This document shows, one piece after another, positions 30,376-44,023 of a stretch of 64,000 nt of DNA (its first letter is position 1; every line of letters starts with the position of its first letter). Both the position numbers and the translations under genes were made by a program. Origin of the DNA: Huaxiibacter chinensis (GTDB lineage: Bacteria; Pseudomonadota; Gammaproteobacteria; Enterobacterales; Enterobacteriaceae); the NCBI RefSeq assembly GCF_022171985.1, contig NZ_JAJVHF010000001.1, forward strand, positions 496,001-560,000, read 5' to 3'. Under the pieces are notes generated by a model. That model searched no databases, was not told the origin of the DNA, and saw only the letters and a list, made by a program, of their open reading frames with translations.

Positions 30376-31377
30376 ATGATTGATCTTCGCAGTGATACCG
30401 TGACCCGGCCGGGTCGCGCCATGCTCCAGGCAATGATGACCGCCCCGGTGGGGGATGACGTTTACGGTGACGATCCCACGGTAAACGAACTACAGCGCTA
30501 CGCCGCAGAATTAAGCGGTAAAGAGGCCGCGCTGTTCCTGCCCACCGGCACGCAGGCGAACCTGGTGGCGTTGCTCAGCCACTGCGAACGCGGCGAAGAG
30601 TACATTGTCGGTCAGGGCGCGCATAACTACCTCTACGAAGCCGGTGGCGCGGCGGTCCTGGGCAGCATCCAGCCGCAGCCTATCGATGCCGCCTCTGACG
30701 GTACCCTGCCGCTGGACAAAGTGGCGGCTAAAATCAAAGCGGACGATATCCACTTTGCCCGTACCCGACTGCTGAGCCTGGAAAATACCCATAACGGCAA
30801 AGTGCTGCCGCGTGACTACCTAAAGGCTGCGTGGGAGTTTACCCGCGAGCGCAAGCTGGGTCTGCACGTAGACGGTGCGCGTATTTTTAACGCCGTTGTG
30901 GAGTATGGCTGCGAGCTGAAAGCGATCACCCAGTATTGCGACTCGTTCACCATTTGCCTCTCCAAGGGGCTGGGCGCGCCGGTAGGCTCTTTGCTGGTGG
31001 GCGATGCGGACTACATCAAACGCGCAAACCGCTGGCGTAAAATGACCGGCGGCGGAATGCGTCAGGCCGGTATTCTGGCCGCAGCGGGCCTCTATGCCCT
31101 GAAAACCAACGTCACCCGTCTGAAAGACGATCATGACAATGCAGCATGGATGGCGACGCAGCTGCGTGACATCGGGGTCGACGTGATGCGCCATGACACC
31201 AATATGCTCTTTGTTCGCGTCGGAGACGAGCACGCCGCTGCGCTCGGCGAGCACATGAAAGCCCACGGGGTGCTGATCAATGCCTCGCCGGTGGTGCGCC
31301 TGGTGATGCACCTTGACGTGAAACGCGAGCAGCTGGCTGAGGTGGTAAAACACTGGCAGGCATTTTTACAGCGCTAA
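30376..31377 (+). CDS. ltaE: Low-specificity L-threonine aldolase
   Basis: LtaE is a cytosolic PLP enzyme that cleaves L-threonine and L-allo-threonine to glycine and acetaldehyde. It has 333 residues, the family length. The PLP lysine is Lys197 in [13 protein letters not shown], with the Asp of [10 protein letters not shown] (about 168) as the ring-nitrogen partner. The start ATG at 30376 follows AAGGATATGAC. ybjT starts 10 bases after the stop, so ltaE-ybjT-ybjS probably share a transcript. Confidence 0.96.
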   Translation: MIDLRSDTVTRPGRAMLQAMMTAPVGDDVYGDDPTVNELQRYAAELSGKEAALFLPTGTQANLVALLSHCERGEEYIVGQGAHNYLYEAGGAAVLGSIQPQPIDAASDGTLPLDKVAAKIKADDIHFARTRLLSLENTHNGKVLPRDYLKAAWEFTRERKLGLHVDGARIFNAVVEYGCELKAITQYCDSFTICLSKGLGAPVGSLLVGDADYIKRANRWRKMTGGGMRQAGILAAAGLYALKTNVTRLKDDHDNAAWMATQLRDIGVDVMRHDTNMLFVRVGDEHAAALGEHMKAHGVLINASPVVRLVMHLDVKREQLAEVVKHWQAFLQR

Positions 31378-31387
31378 GGAGCACAAC

Positions 31388-32827
31388 GTGCCGCAACGAA
31401 TTCTGGTGCTAGGCGCCAGCGGCTACATCGGTCAGCATCTCACGTCCGCGTTAAGCGATCGCGGATATCAGGTGCGGGCCGCGGCACGTAACGTGGAGCG
31501 TTTGCAAAAGCAAAATTTGCCGGGCGTGAGCTGTCATGTGGTCGATCTTAACTGGCCCAACGCGCTCCCGGCTTTGCTGGAAAACGTCGATACCCTTTAC
31601 TATCTGGTTCACAGCATGGGGGAAGGCGGCGATTTTATCGCGCATGAACGTCAGGTCGCGATGAACCTCCGCGATGCCCTGCTGCAAACCCCCGTGAAGC
31701 AGGTTATTTTTTTAAGCTCGCTTCAGGCACCCGAAAACGAACAATCCGATCACCTTCGCGCCCGTCAGCTGACGGCAGAGATCCTGCGCAGCGCGAATAT
31801 TCCGCTGACCGAACTCCGTGCCGGAATCATTGTCGGCGCGGGCTCTGCCGCCTTCGAGGTGATGCGCGATATGGTCTATAACCTGCCGGTGCTGACCCCG
31901 CCGCGCTGGGTGCGCTCACGCACCACGCCCATTGCGCTGGAAAATTTACTTCACTACCTGGTGGAGTTGCTGCACCACCCGACGCAACAGCATCGGGTGC
32001 TGGAAGCGGCGGGCCCGGAGGTGCTGAGCTATCAGGCGCAATTCGAGCATTTTATGCGGGTGAGCGGACGGCATCGTCTGTTGATCCCTGTCCCCTTCCC
32101 GACAAGCTGGATCTCGGTGTGGTTTTTGAACGTCATTACCTCTGTGCCGCCAACCACCGCCAGGGCGCTGATCCAGGGACTGAAACACGATCTGCTGGCA
32201 GATGACCGCGATCTCCGCGCGCTGATTCCGCAGGACCTGATCCGTTTTGACGATGCGGTACGTCACACCCTGAAAGAAGAAGAAAAACTGGCGAACTCCA
32301 GCGACTGGGGATATGACGCACAGGCTTTTGCCCGCTGGCGCCCCGAGTACGGCTTTTTCCCTAAACAGGCGGGGTTCACCGTTAAAACCTCCGCGAGCCT
32401 CGCCGCGCTGTGGGAGGTGGTGAACCAGATTGGCGGGAAAGAGGGCTACTTCTTCGGCAATATTCTGTGGCAAACGCGCGGCATGCTGGACCTGCTGGTG
32501 GGCCATAAGCTGGCAAAGGGCCGGCCCGCCTCCCCTTATCTTCAGGTTGGCGACGCCGTCGACAGCTGGAAGGTGATTATTGTGGAACCGGAAAAACAGC
32601 TCGCGCTGCTGTTTGGCATGAAAGCGCCCGGTCTTGGGCGGCTCTGTTTCACCCTCAAGGATAAAGGCGATTTCCGTGAACTGGACGTGCGCGCATGGTG
32701 GCATCCCCACGGAATGCCGGGGTTGTTTTACTGGCTGTTAATGATCCCCGCGCATCTGTTTATCTTCCGTGGAATGGCAAAACGCATTGCGCAACGGGCA
32801 GAACAGCAAGAGAAAAAGCGTAAATAA
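31388..32827 (+). CDS. ybjT: YbjT, NAD(P)-binding/DUF2867 protein
   Basis: This 479-residue protein (E. coli 476) has a Rossmann fold at the N-terminus ([12 protein letters not shown] near residue 6, followed by VRAAARN). A C-terminal DUF2867 domain begins near residue 330 and ends in a hydrophobic stretch ([16 protein letters not shown]), so it may be membrane-associated. Its substrate is unknown. It starts with GTG at 31388, with AAGGAG at a proper distance; no nearby ATG competes. It lies between ltaE and ybjS on one strand. Confidence 0.9.
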   Translation: MPQRILVLGASGYIGQHLTSALSDRGYQVRAAARNVERLQKQNLPGVSCHVVDLNWPNALPALLENVDTLYYLVHSMGEGGDFIAHERQVAMNLRDALLQTPVKQVIFLSSLQAPENEQSDHLRARQLTAEILRSANIPLTELRAGIIVGAGSAAFEVMRDMVYNLPVLTPPRWVRSRTTPIALENLLHYLVELLHHPTQQHRVLEAAGPEVLSYQAQFEHFMRVSGRHRLLIPVPFPTSWISVWFLNVITSVPPTTARALIQGLKHDLLADDRDLRALIPQDLIRFDDAVRHTLKEEEKLANSSDWGYDAQAFARWRPEYGFFPKQAGFTVKTSASLAALWEVVNQIGGKEGYFFGNILWQTRGMLDLLVGHKLAKGRPASPYLQVGDAVDSWKVIIVEPEKQLALLFGMKAPGLGRLCFTLKDKGDFRELDVRAWWHPHGMPGLFYWLLMIPAHLFIFRGMAKRIAQRAEQQEKKRK

Positions 32828-32915
32828 AACTCTTAAACTTTCACCTTTCCCATTGCATCATGGCGTAAATCACGGAAGAATGCGCACGAAATTCTTTTCA
32901 ACACAGTGGATTGAT

Positions 32916-33929
32916 ATGAAGGTACTGGTTACCGGCGCCACCAGCGGCTTAGGCCGAAACGCGGTCGAGTTTCTGCGCAAAAAAGGCATCAGCGTCAGAG
33001 CTACCGGTCGCAATGAAGCGATGGGGAAACTCCTGCAAAAGATGGGCGCGGAGTTCATCCAGGCCGATCTGACGGAACTGGTCTCTTCCCAGGCTAAGGT
33101 TATGCTGGCCGGTATCGACACCCTGTGGCACTGCTCCAGCTTTACCTCTCCCTGGGGTACGCAGGAGGCGTTCGACCTGGCAAACGTGCGCGCCACGCGT
33201 CGTCTGGGCGAGTGGTCCGTCGCCTGGGGTGTGCGTAACTTTATCCATATCTCTTCGCCTTCGCTCTATTTCGATTATCACCACCACCGCGATATTCAGG
33301 AAGATTTTCGCCCGGCGCGTTTCGCCTGTGAATTTGCCCGCAGTAAAGCGGCCAGCGAAGAGGTGATCGATCTGCTGGCGCAGTCGAACCCGCATACTCG
33401 TTTTACCGTGTTGCGCCCGCAAAGCCTGTTTGGCCCGCATGATAAAGTGTTTATCCCGCGTCTGGCGCACATGATGCACCATTACGGCAGCGTGCTGCTG
33501 CCGCGCGGCGGTGATGCGATGGTGGACATGACCTACTTTGAAAACGCGATCCACGCGATGTGGCTGGCCAGCCAGCCCGAGTGCGACCATCTGGTGTCCG
33601 GACGGGCGTATAACATTACCAACGGTGAGCCGCGCACGCTGCGCAGCATTGTGCAGAAGCTGATTGATGAACTGAACATCCACTGCCGCATCCGTTCGGT
33701 GCCCTATCCGATGCTGGACATGATTGCCCGCAGCATGGAGCGGTTAGGCAATAAGTCGGCGAAAGAGCCTGCGTTAACCCACTACGGCGTGTCAAAACTC
33801 AACTTTGATTTTACGCTGGATACCACACGCGCCGAAACCGAGCTGGGGTATAAACCCGTCGTCACCCTGGATGAGGGGATCGTGCAGACGGCAGCGTGGC
33901 TGCGCGATCACGGGAAACTGCATCGTTAA
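32916..33929 (+). CDS. ybjS: YbjS, extended SDR-family NAD(P)-binding protein
   Basis: The protein is 337 residues, as in E. coli, and resembles sugar-nucleotide epimerases and 3-beta-hydroxysteroid dehydrogenases of the extended SDR family. The cofactor motif [16 protein letters not shown] is at the N-terminus; [17 protein letters not shown] near residue 115 holds the Ser-Tyr of the active site. The reaction is not known. The longest frame begins at 32769 inside ybjT, but the ATG at 32916 gives the family start MKVLVTGA. Confidence 0.9.
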   Translation: MKVLVTGATSGLGRNAVEFLRKKGISVRATGRNEAMGKLLQKMGAEFIQADLTELVSSQAKVMLAGIDTLWHCSSFTSPWGTQEAFDLANVRATRRLGEWSVAWGVRNFIHISSPSLYFDYHHHRDIQEDFRPARFACEFARSKAASEEVIDLLAQSNPHTRFTVLRPQSLFGPHDKVFIPRLAHMMHHYGSVLLPRGGDAMVDMTYFENAIHAMWLASQPECDHLVSGRAYNITNGEPRTLRSIVQKLIDELNIHCRIRSVPYPMLDMIARSMERLGNKSAKEPALTHYGVSKLNFDFTLDTTRAETELGYKPVVTLDEGIVQTAAWLRDHGKLHR

Positions 33930-33956
33930 AGCTGATGCATCAAGCGTGCATAGGTT

Positions 33957-33991
33957 AAACGGCAACCCGAAGGTTGCCGTTTTGCTTTTAG
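33957..33991 (+). terminator. Terminator between ybjS and the GH19 chitinase
   Basis: An 11-base perfect stem (aaacggcaacc 33957-33967 with ggttgccgttt 33972-33982) with a CGAA loop and a T-rich tail. It serves ybjS and lies at the 3' end of the convergent chitinase gene. Confidence 0.85.
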
Positions 33992-35832
33992 AGCGCTGAC
34001 CAGGCGTCTGCCCAGGCCAGACCTGCGCCCGGTTCGTAGTAAGCCGGGGCGTTGTTACACCAGCCGCTGTACGGGAACGGTTTGCACTGGAACAGCTTAC
34101 CGTGGTTGTTCACGATATCGCCGGCCTTGTACTTGCTGTTCGCACTCCAGCCAGGATAAGTGCCTTCATCCTGAGAAGGGGTCGCCGCTTTCGCTTTCAC
34201 GTTCAGCAGGTAGGAGGTGGTGCTGCTCAGTTCGCCATCGCTGACCGTCAGGCTGACTTCATACTGCTGTGCCGTGGCGGCTTCTGGCGCGGTAAAGGTG
34301 ACGACCGCTTTATCGGCACCGGTCACCGTCTGACCGTCCTGGCTACGCCAGGTGTAGGTCAGTTGGTGACCGTCTTCATCGGTCGACCCTTCGGCACTCA
34401 GAGAAACCTGCGCGCCTGCATCAACGGCTCCAATCGGACCCGCAATGTGCGCAACCGGTGCGTGGTTCACGGTAGCAGGTTCAGCTGGCGTGTCGTCAGA
34501 GGGCGCAGGCGCAGGAGCAGGAGTCTCATCCGACGGAACCGGTGCAGGCGTATCGTCAGACGGCGCAGGCGTCGGTTTGACCTCATCGGCAGGCGTAACG
34601 GAAGAGCCATCATCGTTCACGATGTTCACGTTGAAGAACTTCTGCACGCATCTGGAATAGTCACCCTCTTTAAAGGCGCTGAATGGCGTCTGGTAGCCCA
34701 CCAGCTGGCAAGAGTAGGTCTTACCGTCTGGCGTCTCGCCGCTCCATCCCCAGTCCTGTTCCCAGTAGATTTTCAGCGCGCCCGCGCCGTACTCGTCAAA
34801 CTGTTTCATGTTGGCACAGCCCAGGACTTCGTTCGCCGGTACGGCCACCTTCAGGTAGTTAGCAAACTCTTTGTAGTACTTGATACGGTTTTCGGACTGG
34901 GCGATTTCGGTTGGACCACCGCACTCTACGCCGCCGTTGATGATCTGCGTGGTGACGCCAAAGCCTGACACCAGGCCGTTCGCTTTATCGTGATCGTTCG
35001 GCTGCCAGGTCCCGTCAATCACCTGCAGCATGCTTGGTTTTGGCGGTTGTGGGTAGGCGAAGAAGAAGATGGCGCTCGCCAGGTTTAACCAGGTATCCGC
35101 CACCAGTTCGGGTTTATCCAGCAGGGTGCGGACATCGCCGAACATCGCTTCGGAGAACGGGCCATAGTTATAGTTGTAAGAGAGCTGCTTCGCGCCACGG
35201 CCAAAGTAGCTAACGAAATCGCCGTCTTTATCTTTGCCGCAAGGCCAGGTCTGACCCTGCCAGATATCCGGGTTACACTCACCGTTGTAGCCGCCCTTCT
35301 GGCCTTCGGTCCAGCCCATTTCACGCACATGGACCAGCGCCTGACGCCATTCGGCTTCCGGACGCCAGCTTTCATGGCCACCGGTCTCCTGAGCGAAGTG
35401 AGCAAACATGGTTGCCAGCTCTTTACGGCAAATCGCGTCGCTGTTACGGCCGTCATTATAGGTCTTACAGAGCGCCGGGAACTTGCCCACCGCCTTCAGG
35501 AAGTTACTGTAGGTGTACTCTTTAGCGCGCATCGGGAACAGGTATTCCCAGTCGCTGGCCTTCACGATCCCTTCAACGCGCTTGACGTTGTCCGGGTTGG
35601 CGGCCCGGCCAGGTTCAATCTGCTCGACCAGACTGTTGTCCAGCGTACGAATGGTCTCCTTAACGGAAGCCATCAGTGGGAAGCTGGTCAACTCCTGCTC
35701 TTTCTTTTGCAGATCGCTGGCTTTCATGGTGTACGGTTCGCTGGCGCTGGCCTGCAACATCGTGGCCTGTGCCATGAACGGGGCAACGCATGCCCCTGCG
35801 ACGAGTACACTCAGCAATGTCCTTTTATTCAT
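33988..35832 (-). CDS. Secreted GH19 chitinase with PKD and chitin-binding domains
   Basis: This 614-residue protein hydrolyses beta-1,4-linked GlcNAc polymers. In order: signal peptide (1-23), an N-terminal extension, the GH19 catalytic domain (about 90-405; acid Glu149 in [11 protein letters not shown]), a Pro/Asp/Thr-rich linker (about 415-450), a PKD domain (about 455-550) and a C-terminal CBM5/12 chitin-binding domain (about 560-614, [16 protein letters not shown]). It is the first of two chitinases next to the type II secretion operon and most likely travels through it. The ATG at 35832 follows aggaatattt. GH19 enzymes invert and favour antiparallel or soluble chitin, complementing GH18. 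Confidence 0.92.
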   Translation of the reverse strand: MNKRTLLSVLVAGACVAPFMAQATMLQASASEPYTMKASDLQKKEQELTSFPLMASVKETIRTLDNSLVEQIEPGRAANPDNVKRVEGIVKASDWEYLFPMRAKEYTYSNFLKAVGKFPALCKTYNDGRNSDAICRKELATMFAHFAQETGGHESWRPEAEWRQALVHVREMGWTEGQKGGYNGECNPDIWQGQTWPCGKDKDGDFVSYFGRGAKQLSYNYNYGPFSEAMFGDVRTLLDKPELVADTWLNLASAIFFFAYPQPPKPSMLQVIDGTWQPNDHDKANGLVSGFGVTTQIINGGVECGGPTEIAQSENRIKYYKEFANYLKVAVPANEVLGCANMKQFDEYGAGALKIYWEQDWGWSGETPDGKTYSCQLVGYQTPFSAFKEGDYSRCVQKFFNVNIVNDDGSSVTPADEVKPTPAPSDDTPAPVPSDETPAPAPAPSDDTPAEPATVNHAPVAHIAGPIGAVDAGAQVSLSAEGSTDEDGHQLTYTWRSQDGQTVTGADKAVVTFTAPEAATAQQYEVSLTVSDGELSSTTSYLLNVKAKAATPSQDEGTYPGWSANSKYKAGDIVNNHGKLFQCKPFPYSGWCNNAPAYYEPGAGLAWADAWSAL

Positions 35833-35965
35833 TTCAAATATTCCTGTAAATGTTGAGAGAAATAAATCACATTCCCGGCTTATTTATTAATCCTTTAATA
35901 AATAAACCCTGGGTACTTTTCATTTTCTGAAGAACACGCAACGGCATTCTTCAAAAAACAAAAAA

Positions 35966-36418
35966 TCACTCTGTATAATTTATCTGCTGCGTCATTTTCA
36001 TTTGCTGGTATTGCTTCCAGACTTTACGGGCATAGATCATTCGCTGCGGATAATTATCTTTTTTTAATCCGGCGTTATAGGCACCGACCGCTTCCCAGTT
36101 ATAACCATAAACGTTAATCATCCCGGACAATATCGAGGCCCCCACCATGATGGAGGTGCAGGGTTCGGTCATCAGCCGATACTCATCGATTCCCTTGCGC
36201 GCAAGCGCCTGAAAATGCGAGCTGTTGATTTGCATCAGCCCCACATCCCGCGTGCCGTCGTGGTTAACGCCAACGGCGTAGGGATTCATTCCCGATTCAA
36301 CTTTGGCAATGGCATATAATAACCAGGGATCAACGTGATAATAACGGGCGGCGTTATCCCAGCAATTAGCAAAGGTGGTTTGGGAAAATAAAAGCAAAAC
36401 AAAAAGAAGACGTTTCAT
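35966..36418 (-). CDS. Small lytic transglycosylase (IagB/PilT-like)
   Basis: The protein is 150 residues with a signal peptide (about 1-18, FSQTTFA) and an SLT lysozyme-like domain. The catalytic Glu is Glu41 in AKVESGMNPYAV, and the typical GLMQINSSHF and AVGAYNAGL segments follow. Such short enzymes open peptidoglycan locally for secretion machines and pili. Here it lies between two chitinases and beside the gsp operon, so assisting type II secretion assembly is a reasonable inference. The ATG at 36418 has caggaacag before it; a longer frame upstream lacks a signal peptide at its start. Confidence 0.85.
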   Translation of the reverse strand: MKRLLFVLLLFSQTTFANCWDNAARYYHVDPWLLYAIAKVESGMNPYAVGVNHDGTRDVGLMQINSSHFQALARKGIDEYRLMTEPCTSIMVGASILSGMINVYGYNWEAVGAYNAGLKKDNYPQRMIYARKVWKQYQQMKMTQQINYTE

Positions 36419-36546
36419 TTCTGTTCCTGACGGTGATTTGCATGGCTCCTTGTGCAAAAAAGTAAGGATTGAGGTTGGGGACCACATCCTGAGCAGGATG
36501 TGGTCCTCCATGGCGGATTTAATTATTCCGCATCAGGGTCAGACGA

Positions 36547-39524
<2,978 letters not shown>

Positions 39525-40322
39525 TTAAATGATGAAACCAAAGATCTGTGCAATAAATATCACCATACCCGCCACAGCCAGGTAGGGACCAAAAGGAATC
39601 GTTTGGATATTTTTACGCAAAGCGGTCAATAATACATACCCGACAATACCGCTTAATGCGGCAATAAATTCTATGGAAGGTAACGCCTGCCAGCCGCACC
39701 AGGCGCCAAGCGCCGCGAGCAGCTTGAAATCCCCGTAGCCGAGCCCTTCACGCCCGGTGGTCAGGCGGAATGCCCAGTACACCAGCCAGAGCGAAAGATA
39801 GCCTGCTACCGCGCCGTATAAGGCATCGCGCAGGGGTAAGGCGCCATCGACGGTATGGATAAGCAGGCCCACCCAGAGCAGAGGTTGCGTCAGGGCATCG
39901 GGCAAAAGCTGGTAGCGCCCGTCAATGATTGCCAGCGGCAGTAAAAAGGCCGCGAATATCCACAGAGAGAGCAGCGTCTGTTCTCCTGGAATACACCACG
40001 CGGTAAGCCCAAATAAAAGCGCGGAAAAAAGTTCGATTAAAAAAAGGCCCAGCGGAATCGCGCACCGACAGTGGTGGCAGCGCCCGCCCAGCAGGAGCCA
40101 GCTGACCAACGGGATATTTTCCCAGGCGGCAAGCCGGTGCTGACAGGCCGGGCAATGGGAAGCGGGAAAGAGGAGGTTCCCGCTGCTTTCTTCATTGAGC
40201 AGTAAAGCCGGAAGGCGCTCTGCCACCACGCCGAGAAAGCTTCCCACGATGGCCCCTAATACCGCACTCGCCGCGGAAAACCCAACCGGATACCCCTCCC
40301 GGATCAGGGTGAGCGTGGTCAT
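39525..40322 (-). CDS. gspO: Type II secretion prepilin peptidase GspO
   Basis: GspO cleaves and N-methylates the pseudopilins GspG-K. It has 265 residues and eight membrane segments. The cytoplasmic zinc-binding loop carries CPAC and CHHC (about residues 57-86). The two catalytic aspartates lie in AIIDGRYQLLPD and GYGDFK. It is the last gene of the gsp operon, overlapping gspM by four bases, and is followed by chiA. Confidence 0.95.
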   Translation of the reverse strand: MTTLTLIREGYPVGFSAASAVLGAIVGSFLGVVAERLPALLLNEESSGNLLFPASHCPACQHRLAAWENIPLVSWLLLGGRCHHCRCAIPLGLFLIELFSALLFGLTAWCIPGEQTLLSLWIFAAFLLPLAIIDGRYQLLPDALTQPLLWVGLLIHTVDGALPLRDALYGAVAGYLSLWLVYWAFRLTTGREGLGYGDFKLLAALGAWCGWQALPSIEFIAALSGIVGYVLLTALRKNIQTIPFGPYLAVAGMVIFIAQIFGFII

Positions 40323-40804
40323 GCACTCTTCTTCCAGGTGAGCTGGATTTCTGCCTTCACGTCACTCAGGTGATCCACCGGCGTGAGATTCATTTTCTCC
40401 AGTCTGACCCCGGACGACATATTAATTTCACGCAGCCAGTTTTTTAATTCATACACATTGACCCGATTCACCACAAATGACAGCACTTGTCCGTCCTGAC
40501 GGACATCGGTCAGGGTCAAATTAATCTCGTGCGCGCTGTTCTCGACCACGCTGCGCGGATTATTCGTTTTGATCAGTTGCACCTGAAGATGATTTTTGTC
40601 TATCTCTTCGCGCATCCAGCTGAAGGTTTCTGTTTGCTGCTTCAGCGTCATTTTGCTGTTGTTAATCATATTATCCAATGGAATGACTCCCGAGTAATAC
40701 ACCATCGCACAACACAGTGCCGCCGCGCCGAATTTAATAATGACTTTTTCCCTGCTGCTGTATTGTTGATAGCGCGCTTTCAATTGACCGATACGTTCTT
40801 TCAT
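40319..40804 (-). CDS. gspM: Type II secretion protein GspM
   Basis: GspM is a bitopic inner-membrane protein that stabilises GspL in the assembly platform. It has 161 residues: a basic cytoplasmic tail, one membrane helix (about 25-43), a helical stretch (KMTLKQQTETFSWMREEI) and a periplasmic ferredoxin-like domain. Sequence is divergent, as usual for GspM; identification rests on size, topology and position between gspL and gspO, which it overlaps by four bases on each side. Confidence 0.9.
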   Translation of the reverse strand: MKERIGQLKARYQQYSSREKVIIKFGAAALCCAMVYYSGVIPLDNMINNSKMTLKQQTETFSWMREEIDKNHLQVQLIKTNNPRSVVENSAHEINLTLTDVRQDGQVLSFVVNRVNVYELKNWLREINMSSGVRLEKMNLTPVDHLSDVKAEIQLTWKKSA

Positions 40805-41946
40805 TTATAAGTTCCATTTATCATTGCGGTATAAGGTGCTTCGCTGGAGACCGGCTGGAGCGAGAAATTGAAATGCTCGCGGGTGCGGGTCATAAATTCC
40901 TGCAAGGCCTGCTGGTTTTCTGCACTGACATTAAGCGTTAATGCGCCCCCCGTTTTGTCATATTCCAGCGAGGTGATCTCCAGTGCCGGAATAGCCGCTT
41001 TAACCTGTTCCAGCTCCTCGAGTTGCAGAAAGACGCCTTTGGTCTGTTTTCGCATATTCTGACCAAAATGGTATTTGATATTGGTCTGGTGGCGCAGGCT
41101 CGGGAAGTGGTGCTGATAGAGCTGTATAATCTCCTGCTGCAGATGGGTTTCCTGCTGAACCAGCATCCAGGCCATGGCGACACGGGGACCCGTCAACAGC
41201 CCAAGCGAGAGCAGCGCCATGGCAAGCAGTGCCGCTTTGGTCCCTTTACCGGCCTTGCCGGCACGCGTTTTGAGGCTGAACTCACCGTGCAACAGGTTGA
41301 TGCGACAGGCCTGCCACTGGGGCTGAATCAGCACCAGCGGGTGCTGCCAGTCATGCTGTTCATCAACCTCCATCCCCTGCGGAACGTCGCCGTAACAGCT
41401 CACCGCCCCCTCCCCGCTTTTTGGCATCAGCATCGCCAGCAGGGTCGCGTCCACGTGGCACGCAACGTTCGGGGAAAAACGCAGCCAGTAGTGATCGTCC
41501 AGCGCCACCACCGTACTGCCGCCGGGGCTCACCGGCAATAACCACGCATCAGGCAGAACCTGAACGACCCTGAGGCCCGCTTCGGCGAAAAGCGATAACC
41601 ATTGCCGCAGGCGCGTCGCGTCGATGGCCACGGCGTCAACCTCACGGCCCTTTTTCGCGAGCACGGTCCAGTGCAGATTATCCACGTCGCCGATCAACGT
41701 CTCTTCAGCCATCCAGGAAAACGGCGTCGCCTGAGCGGAAAGCCCTTTTTTGGGTAGCGTAAAGTGGCGGAAAATCATCTCACTGGCGGGTAACAGCAGA
41801 CAGACGTTTCCCGCCAGGGCATGATCGGCAAGCGCCGTCAGGGATGCCACACCGTGCAGGGTGTCAACCTGCTGGCTACCGGATACACACCACCCTATTT
41901 TCCCGTCCTCACGGCTGTCAGGACGAATAAAAAGTACCTGTTTCAT
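40801..41946 (-). CDS. gspL: Type II secretion protein GspL
   Basis: GspL links the cytoplasmic ATPase GspE to the inner-membrane platform. It has 381 residues: a cytoplasmic actin-like domain (about 1-235), a membrane helix (about 240-262, ALLAMALLSLGLLTGPRVAMA) and a periplasmic ferredoxin-like domain at the C-terminus. It overlaps gspM by four bases (ATGA) and lies 15 bases after gspK. Confidence 0.93.
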   Translation of the reverse strand: MKQVLFIRPDSREDGKIGWCVSGSQQVDTLHGVASLTALADHALAGNVCLLLPASEMIFRHFTLPKKGLSAQATPFSWMAEETLIGDVDNLHWTVLAKKGREVDAVAIDATRLRQWLSLFAEAGLRVVQVLPDAWLLPVSPGGSTVVALDDHYWLRFSPNVACHVDATLLAMLMPKSGEGAVSCYGDVPQGMEVDEQHDWQHPLVLIQPQWQACRINLLHGEFSLKTRAGKAGKGTKAALLAMALLSLGLLTGPRVAMAWMLVQQETHLQQEIIQLYQHHFPSLRHQTNIKYHFGQNMRKQTKGVFLQLEELEQVKAAIPALEITSLEYDKTGGALTLNVSAENQQALQEFMTRTREHFNFSLQPVSSEAPYTAMINGTYK

Positions 41947-41961
41947 AGTGTTCGACTTTTG

Positions 41962-42972
41962 TTATTCAATCATTCGGTAACGACGCTGCCACGTCACGAT
42001 CTCGCCGGCTTCGGCATTCACCTGCAGCTGGCTTACCGCGCGAAGCGTTAAATCGTCAGTGTTTCCGGTATAGTTCACCCGGAAATAGCGGCTACTGGTG
42101 GAGATCAACTCCGCCACCTGCGGCACATCGTCTTTTAACTGTGGGAAGGTCTGTTCCAGCACCTTGCTGAACGCCTCTACGTTTTCCCAGCCCTTCTCCG
42201 GACGCGCGTCGATGAGGCGCACGGCATCATCCGCGGTCAGTTTGCCCGGGAAGAGTGCCGCAAGAACGACCGCCTGCTCTGGCTTAATGGTGTTCACATC
42301 CACCTTTGTCGCCGCGTCAGGCAGCGCGCAGAGCAGCTTGCTCACGCGAGGCCAGGCCGCGGCCGGAAAGGCCGGAAGCTGCCTGATCTCGGCAAGGGTG
42401 CGCATTATCTGGTTCGCCGGTAAACGCGGCGGCTGCACGCTTGCCCAGGCATCACTCTCCTTCGCCTCTTTTACCGTGGTGTCATCGCCATCAAGCGAGT
42501 CCACCAGCTGTAAATAGACCTCTTCGGCGGTGCCCGGGTTTAAGCCGCTTTCGGTCAGAATCTGCTCAACGATGCGCTGCTTACGGGGCTTTTCAGGTAT
42601 CGCCGTACCGGTCTGGTTTGAGGGTTCGTTTTCACGGCTCACCAGGTTATTGACGTTAAAACAGTCCTGCGCGTCTTCGACCTGGCCCACCACCGTATAG
42701 TCCTCGCCCTGCGTTTCCAGCGGCTGATGCCATTCCCCTTCCGGGTCGAGGGGGTGGTTTTCCCCGCTCGCGTCGCTTTGCAGCCGATCTTTGATGACCT
42801 TCTCCTGCGCCAGCATCGCCCAGCGCAGCTGCTGCTGGCTGACCTGATAATGGGTTTTCTGCAGGTTACGGCTGAACTGCTGGCTGATTTTTGCCGCCAG
42901 CGCCGACATCATGACCAGCAGAATCAACACCACCAGCAGAGCGACCCCTTTCTGTTTATCCGTTCTGCTCAC
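41962..42972 (-). CDS. gspK: Type II secretion minor pseudopilin GspK
   Basis: GspK caps the pseudopilus tip with GspI and GspJ. The protein is 336 residues. The prepilin peptide ends KG before VALLVVLILLVMMSALA, and position 5 is not Glu, which is typical of GspK. The large globular insert (about 90-280) distinguishes it from the other pseudopilins. It overlaps gspJ by four bases. Confidence 0.94.
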   Translation of the reverse strand: MSRTDKQKGVALLVVLILLVMMSALAAKISQQFSRNLQKTHYQVSQQQLRWAMLAQEKVIKDRLQSDASGENHPLDPEGEWHQPLETQGEDYTVVGQVEDAQDCFNVNNLVSRENEPSNQTGTAIPEKPRKQRIVEQILTESGLNPGTAEEVYLQLVDSLDGDDTTVKEAKESDAWASVQPPRLPANQIMRTLAEIRQLPAFPAAAWPRVSKLLCALPDAATKVDVNTIKPEQAVVLAALFPGKLTADDAVRLIDARPEKGWENVEAFSKVLEQTFPQLKDDVPQVAELISTSSRYFRVNYTGNTDDLTLRAVSQLQVNAEAGEIVTWQRRYRMIE

Positions 42973-43646
42973 GGCTGGCCTCCGGGTGCGGATGGCGCTT
43001 CCGCCTGCGGCGGAGGCGTCACCGGTGAGTCTGGCGTCGTCTCTGCCGCGGGTGTTTCAGGGCTTGCATTTTCAGCCGCTGCCGCTGTGGGAATATCGCC
43101 CGGCGTTAAAAAGACCCAGCGCCAGGTTTCACCGTTTTTCAGGGTCAGGGTCAGCTCAACGCCGTCAGGCTGACGTTCGGTATCCGTCCAGCCCGTAAGC
43201 CAGCCCTGATGATAAAACCGCCATGTCATCGCTTTAACGTCGTCAAGAATGGGCACCTCTTCCGGCTTTGTTCCCGCTGGGCTGTCGATGGTTGGCCAGA
43301 CGTCACGCCAGACGCGCCCCTCTTCCAGCCGCCAGCGCACCCGTTCCAACTGGATCTGCCCGCTCACGCCGCTTAAGGTCGTCAGTTCAAGCGTGCTGCC
43401 ATCCTGACGAAAGCGATCCGGCTCGTTACGGGGCGCACGCGCCTGCAGCTGCGAAAAATCACGCTCCATCAGGCTCCAGGTGCGCTGAAGCTGGTTCAGT
43501 TTTGCGGCGCTGGCGTCGGTTGCGGAACTGTTGCGCATCGCCCCATCCAGAATTTGCCAGGCCAGCGTGCTGATCACCGCAAAAATAGTCAGCGCAATCA
43601 TGATCTCCAGCAGGGTGAAACCTTGCTGGCGCTGCACTTTCTTCAC
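42969..43646 (-). CDS. gspJ: Type II secretion minor pseudopilin GspJ
   Basis: A 225-residue pseudopilin of the tip complex. The cleavage site is QQG before FTLLEIMIALTIFAVIS near residue 9, with Glu5 of the mature protein present. The C-terminal tail after about residue 185 is Pro/Ala/Glu-rich and looks disordered, longer than in most GspJ. It overlaps gspI and gspK by four bases each. Confidence 0.94.
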   Translation of the reverse strand: MKKVQRQQGFTLLEIMIALTIFAVISTLAWQILDGAMRNSSATDASAAKLNQLQRTWSLMERDFSQLQARAPRNEPDRFRQDGSTLELTTLSGVSGQIQLERVRWRLEEGRVWRDVWPTIDSPAGTKPEEVPILDDVKAMTWRFYHQGWLTGWTDTERQPDGVELTLTLKNGETWRWVFLTPGDIPTAAAAENASPETPAAETTPDSPVTPPPQAEAPSAPGGQP

Positions 43647-44023
43647 TTTGTCTCTCCTGGTGGAATGATCTGCAGGGCAATCACCGGCTGGCTCTCATCG
43701 CCTTCGGCATAGACCTGAACCTCATTCGCCCAGCCGTTGTCCGCCGTTTTGACCCGCTGCTTGCGCCAGTTCCAGCTGCGCCCGCCCATGATTTCGCTTC
43801 CTTTCTCCTGGGCATCCGGGAAGTCGCTTTTACTCAACTGCGCCTGCGCCAGAAGATTTTCAGCCACCCAGCCCGCCTGTAGCGTGTCGGCCAGCCCGAA
43901 GGTAAAGCGCACGTTCAACGAGACGGAGTTCATCAGCGCCAGCGCGGCAGTGGAGAAGATCACCAGCGCCACCATCACCTCCAGCAGCGTCATCCCTTTT
44001 TGCTTACCGGTGCATTTAGCCAT
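43643..44023 (-). CDS. gspI: Type II secretion minor pseudopilin GspI
   Basis: A 126-residue pseudopilin that nucleates the tip complex with GspJ and GspK. The prepilin motif is KG before MTLLEVMVALVIFSTAALA; Met instead of Phe after the cleavage site is common in GspI. It overlaps the end of gspH by eight bases and the start of gspJ by four. Confidence 0.94.
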   Translation of the reverse strand: MAKCTGKQKGMTLLEVMVALVIFSTAALALMNSVSLNVRFTFGLADTLQAGWVAENLLAQAQLSKSDFPDAQEKGSEIMGGRSWNWRKQRVKTADNGWANEVQVYAEGDESQPVIALQIIPPGETK

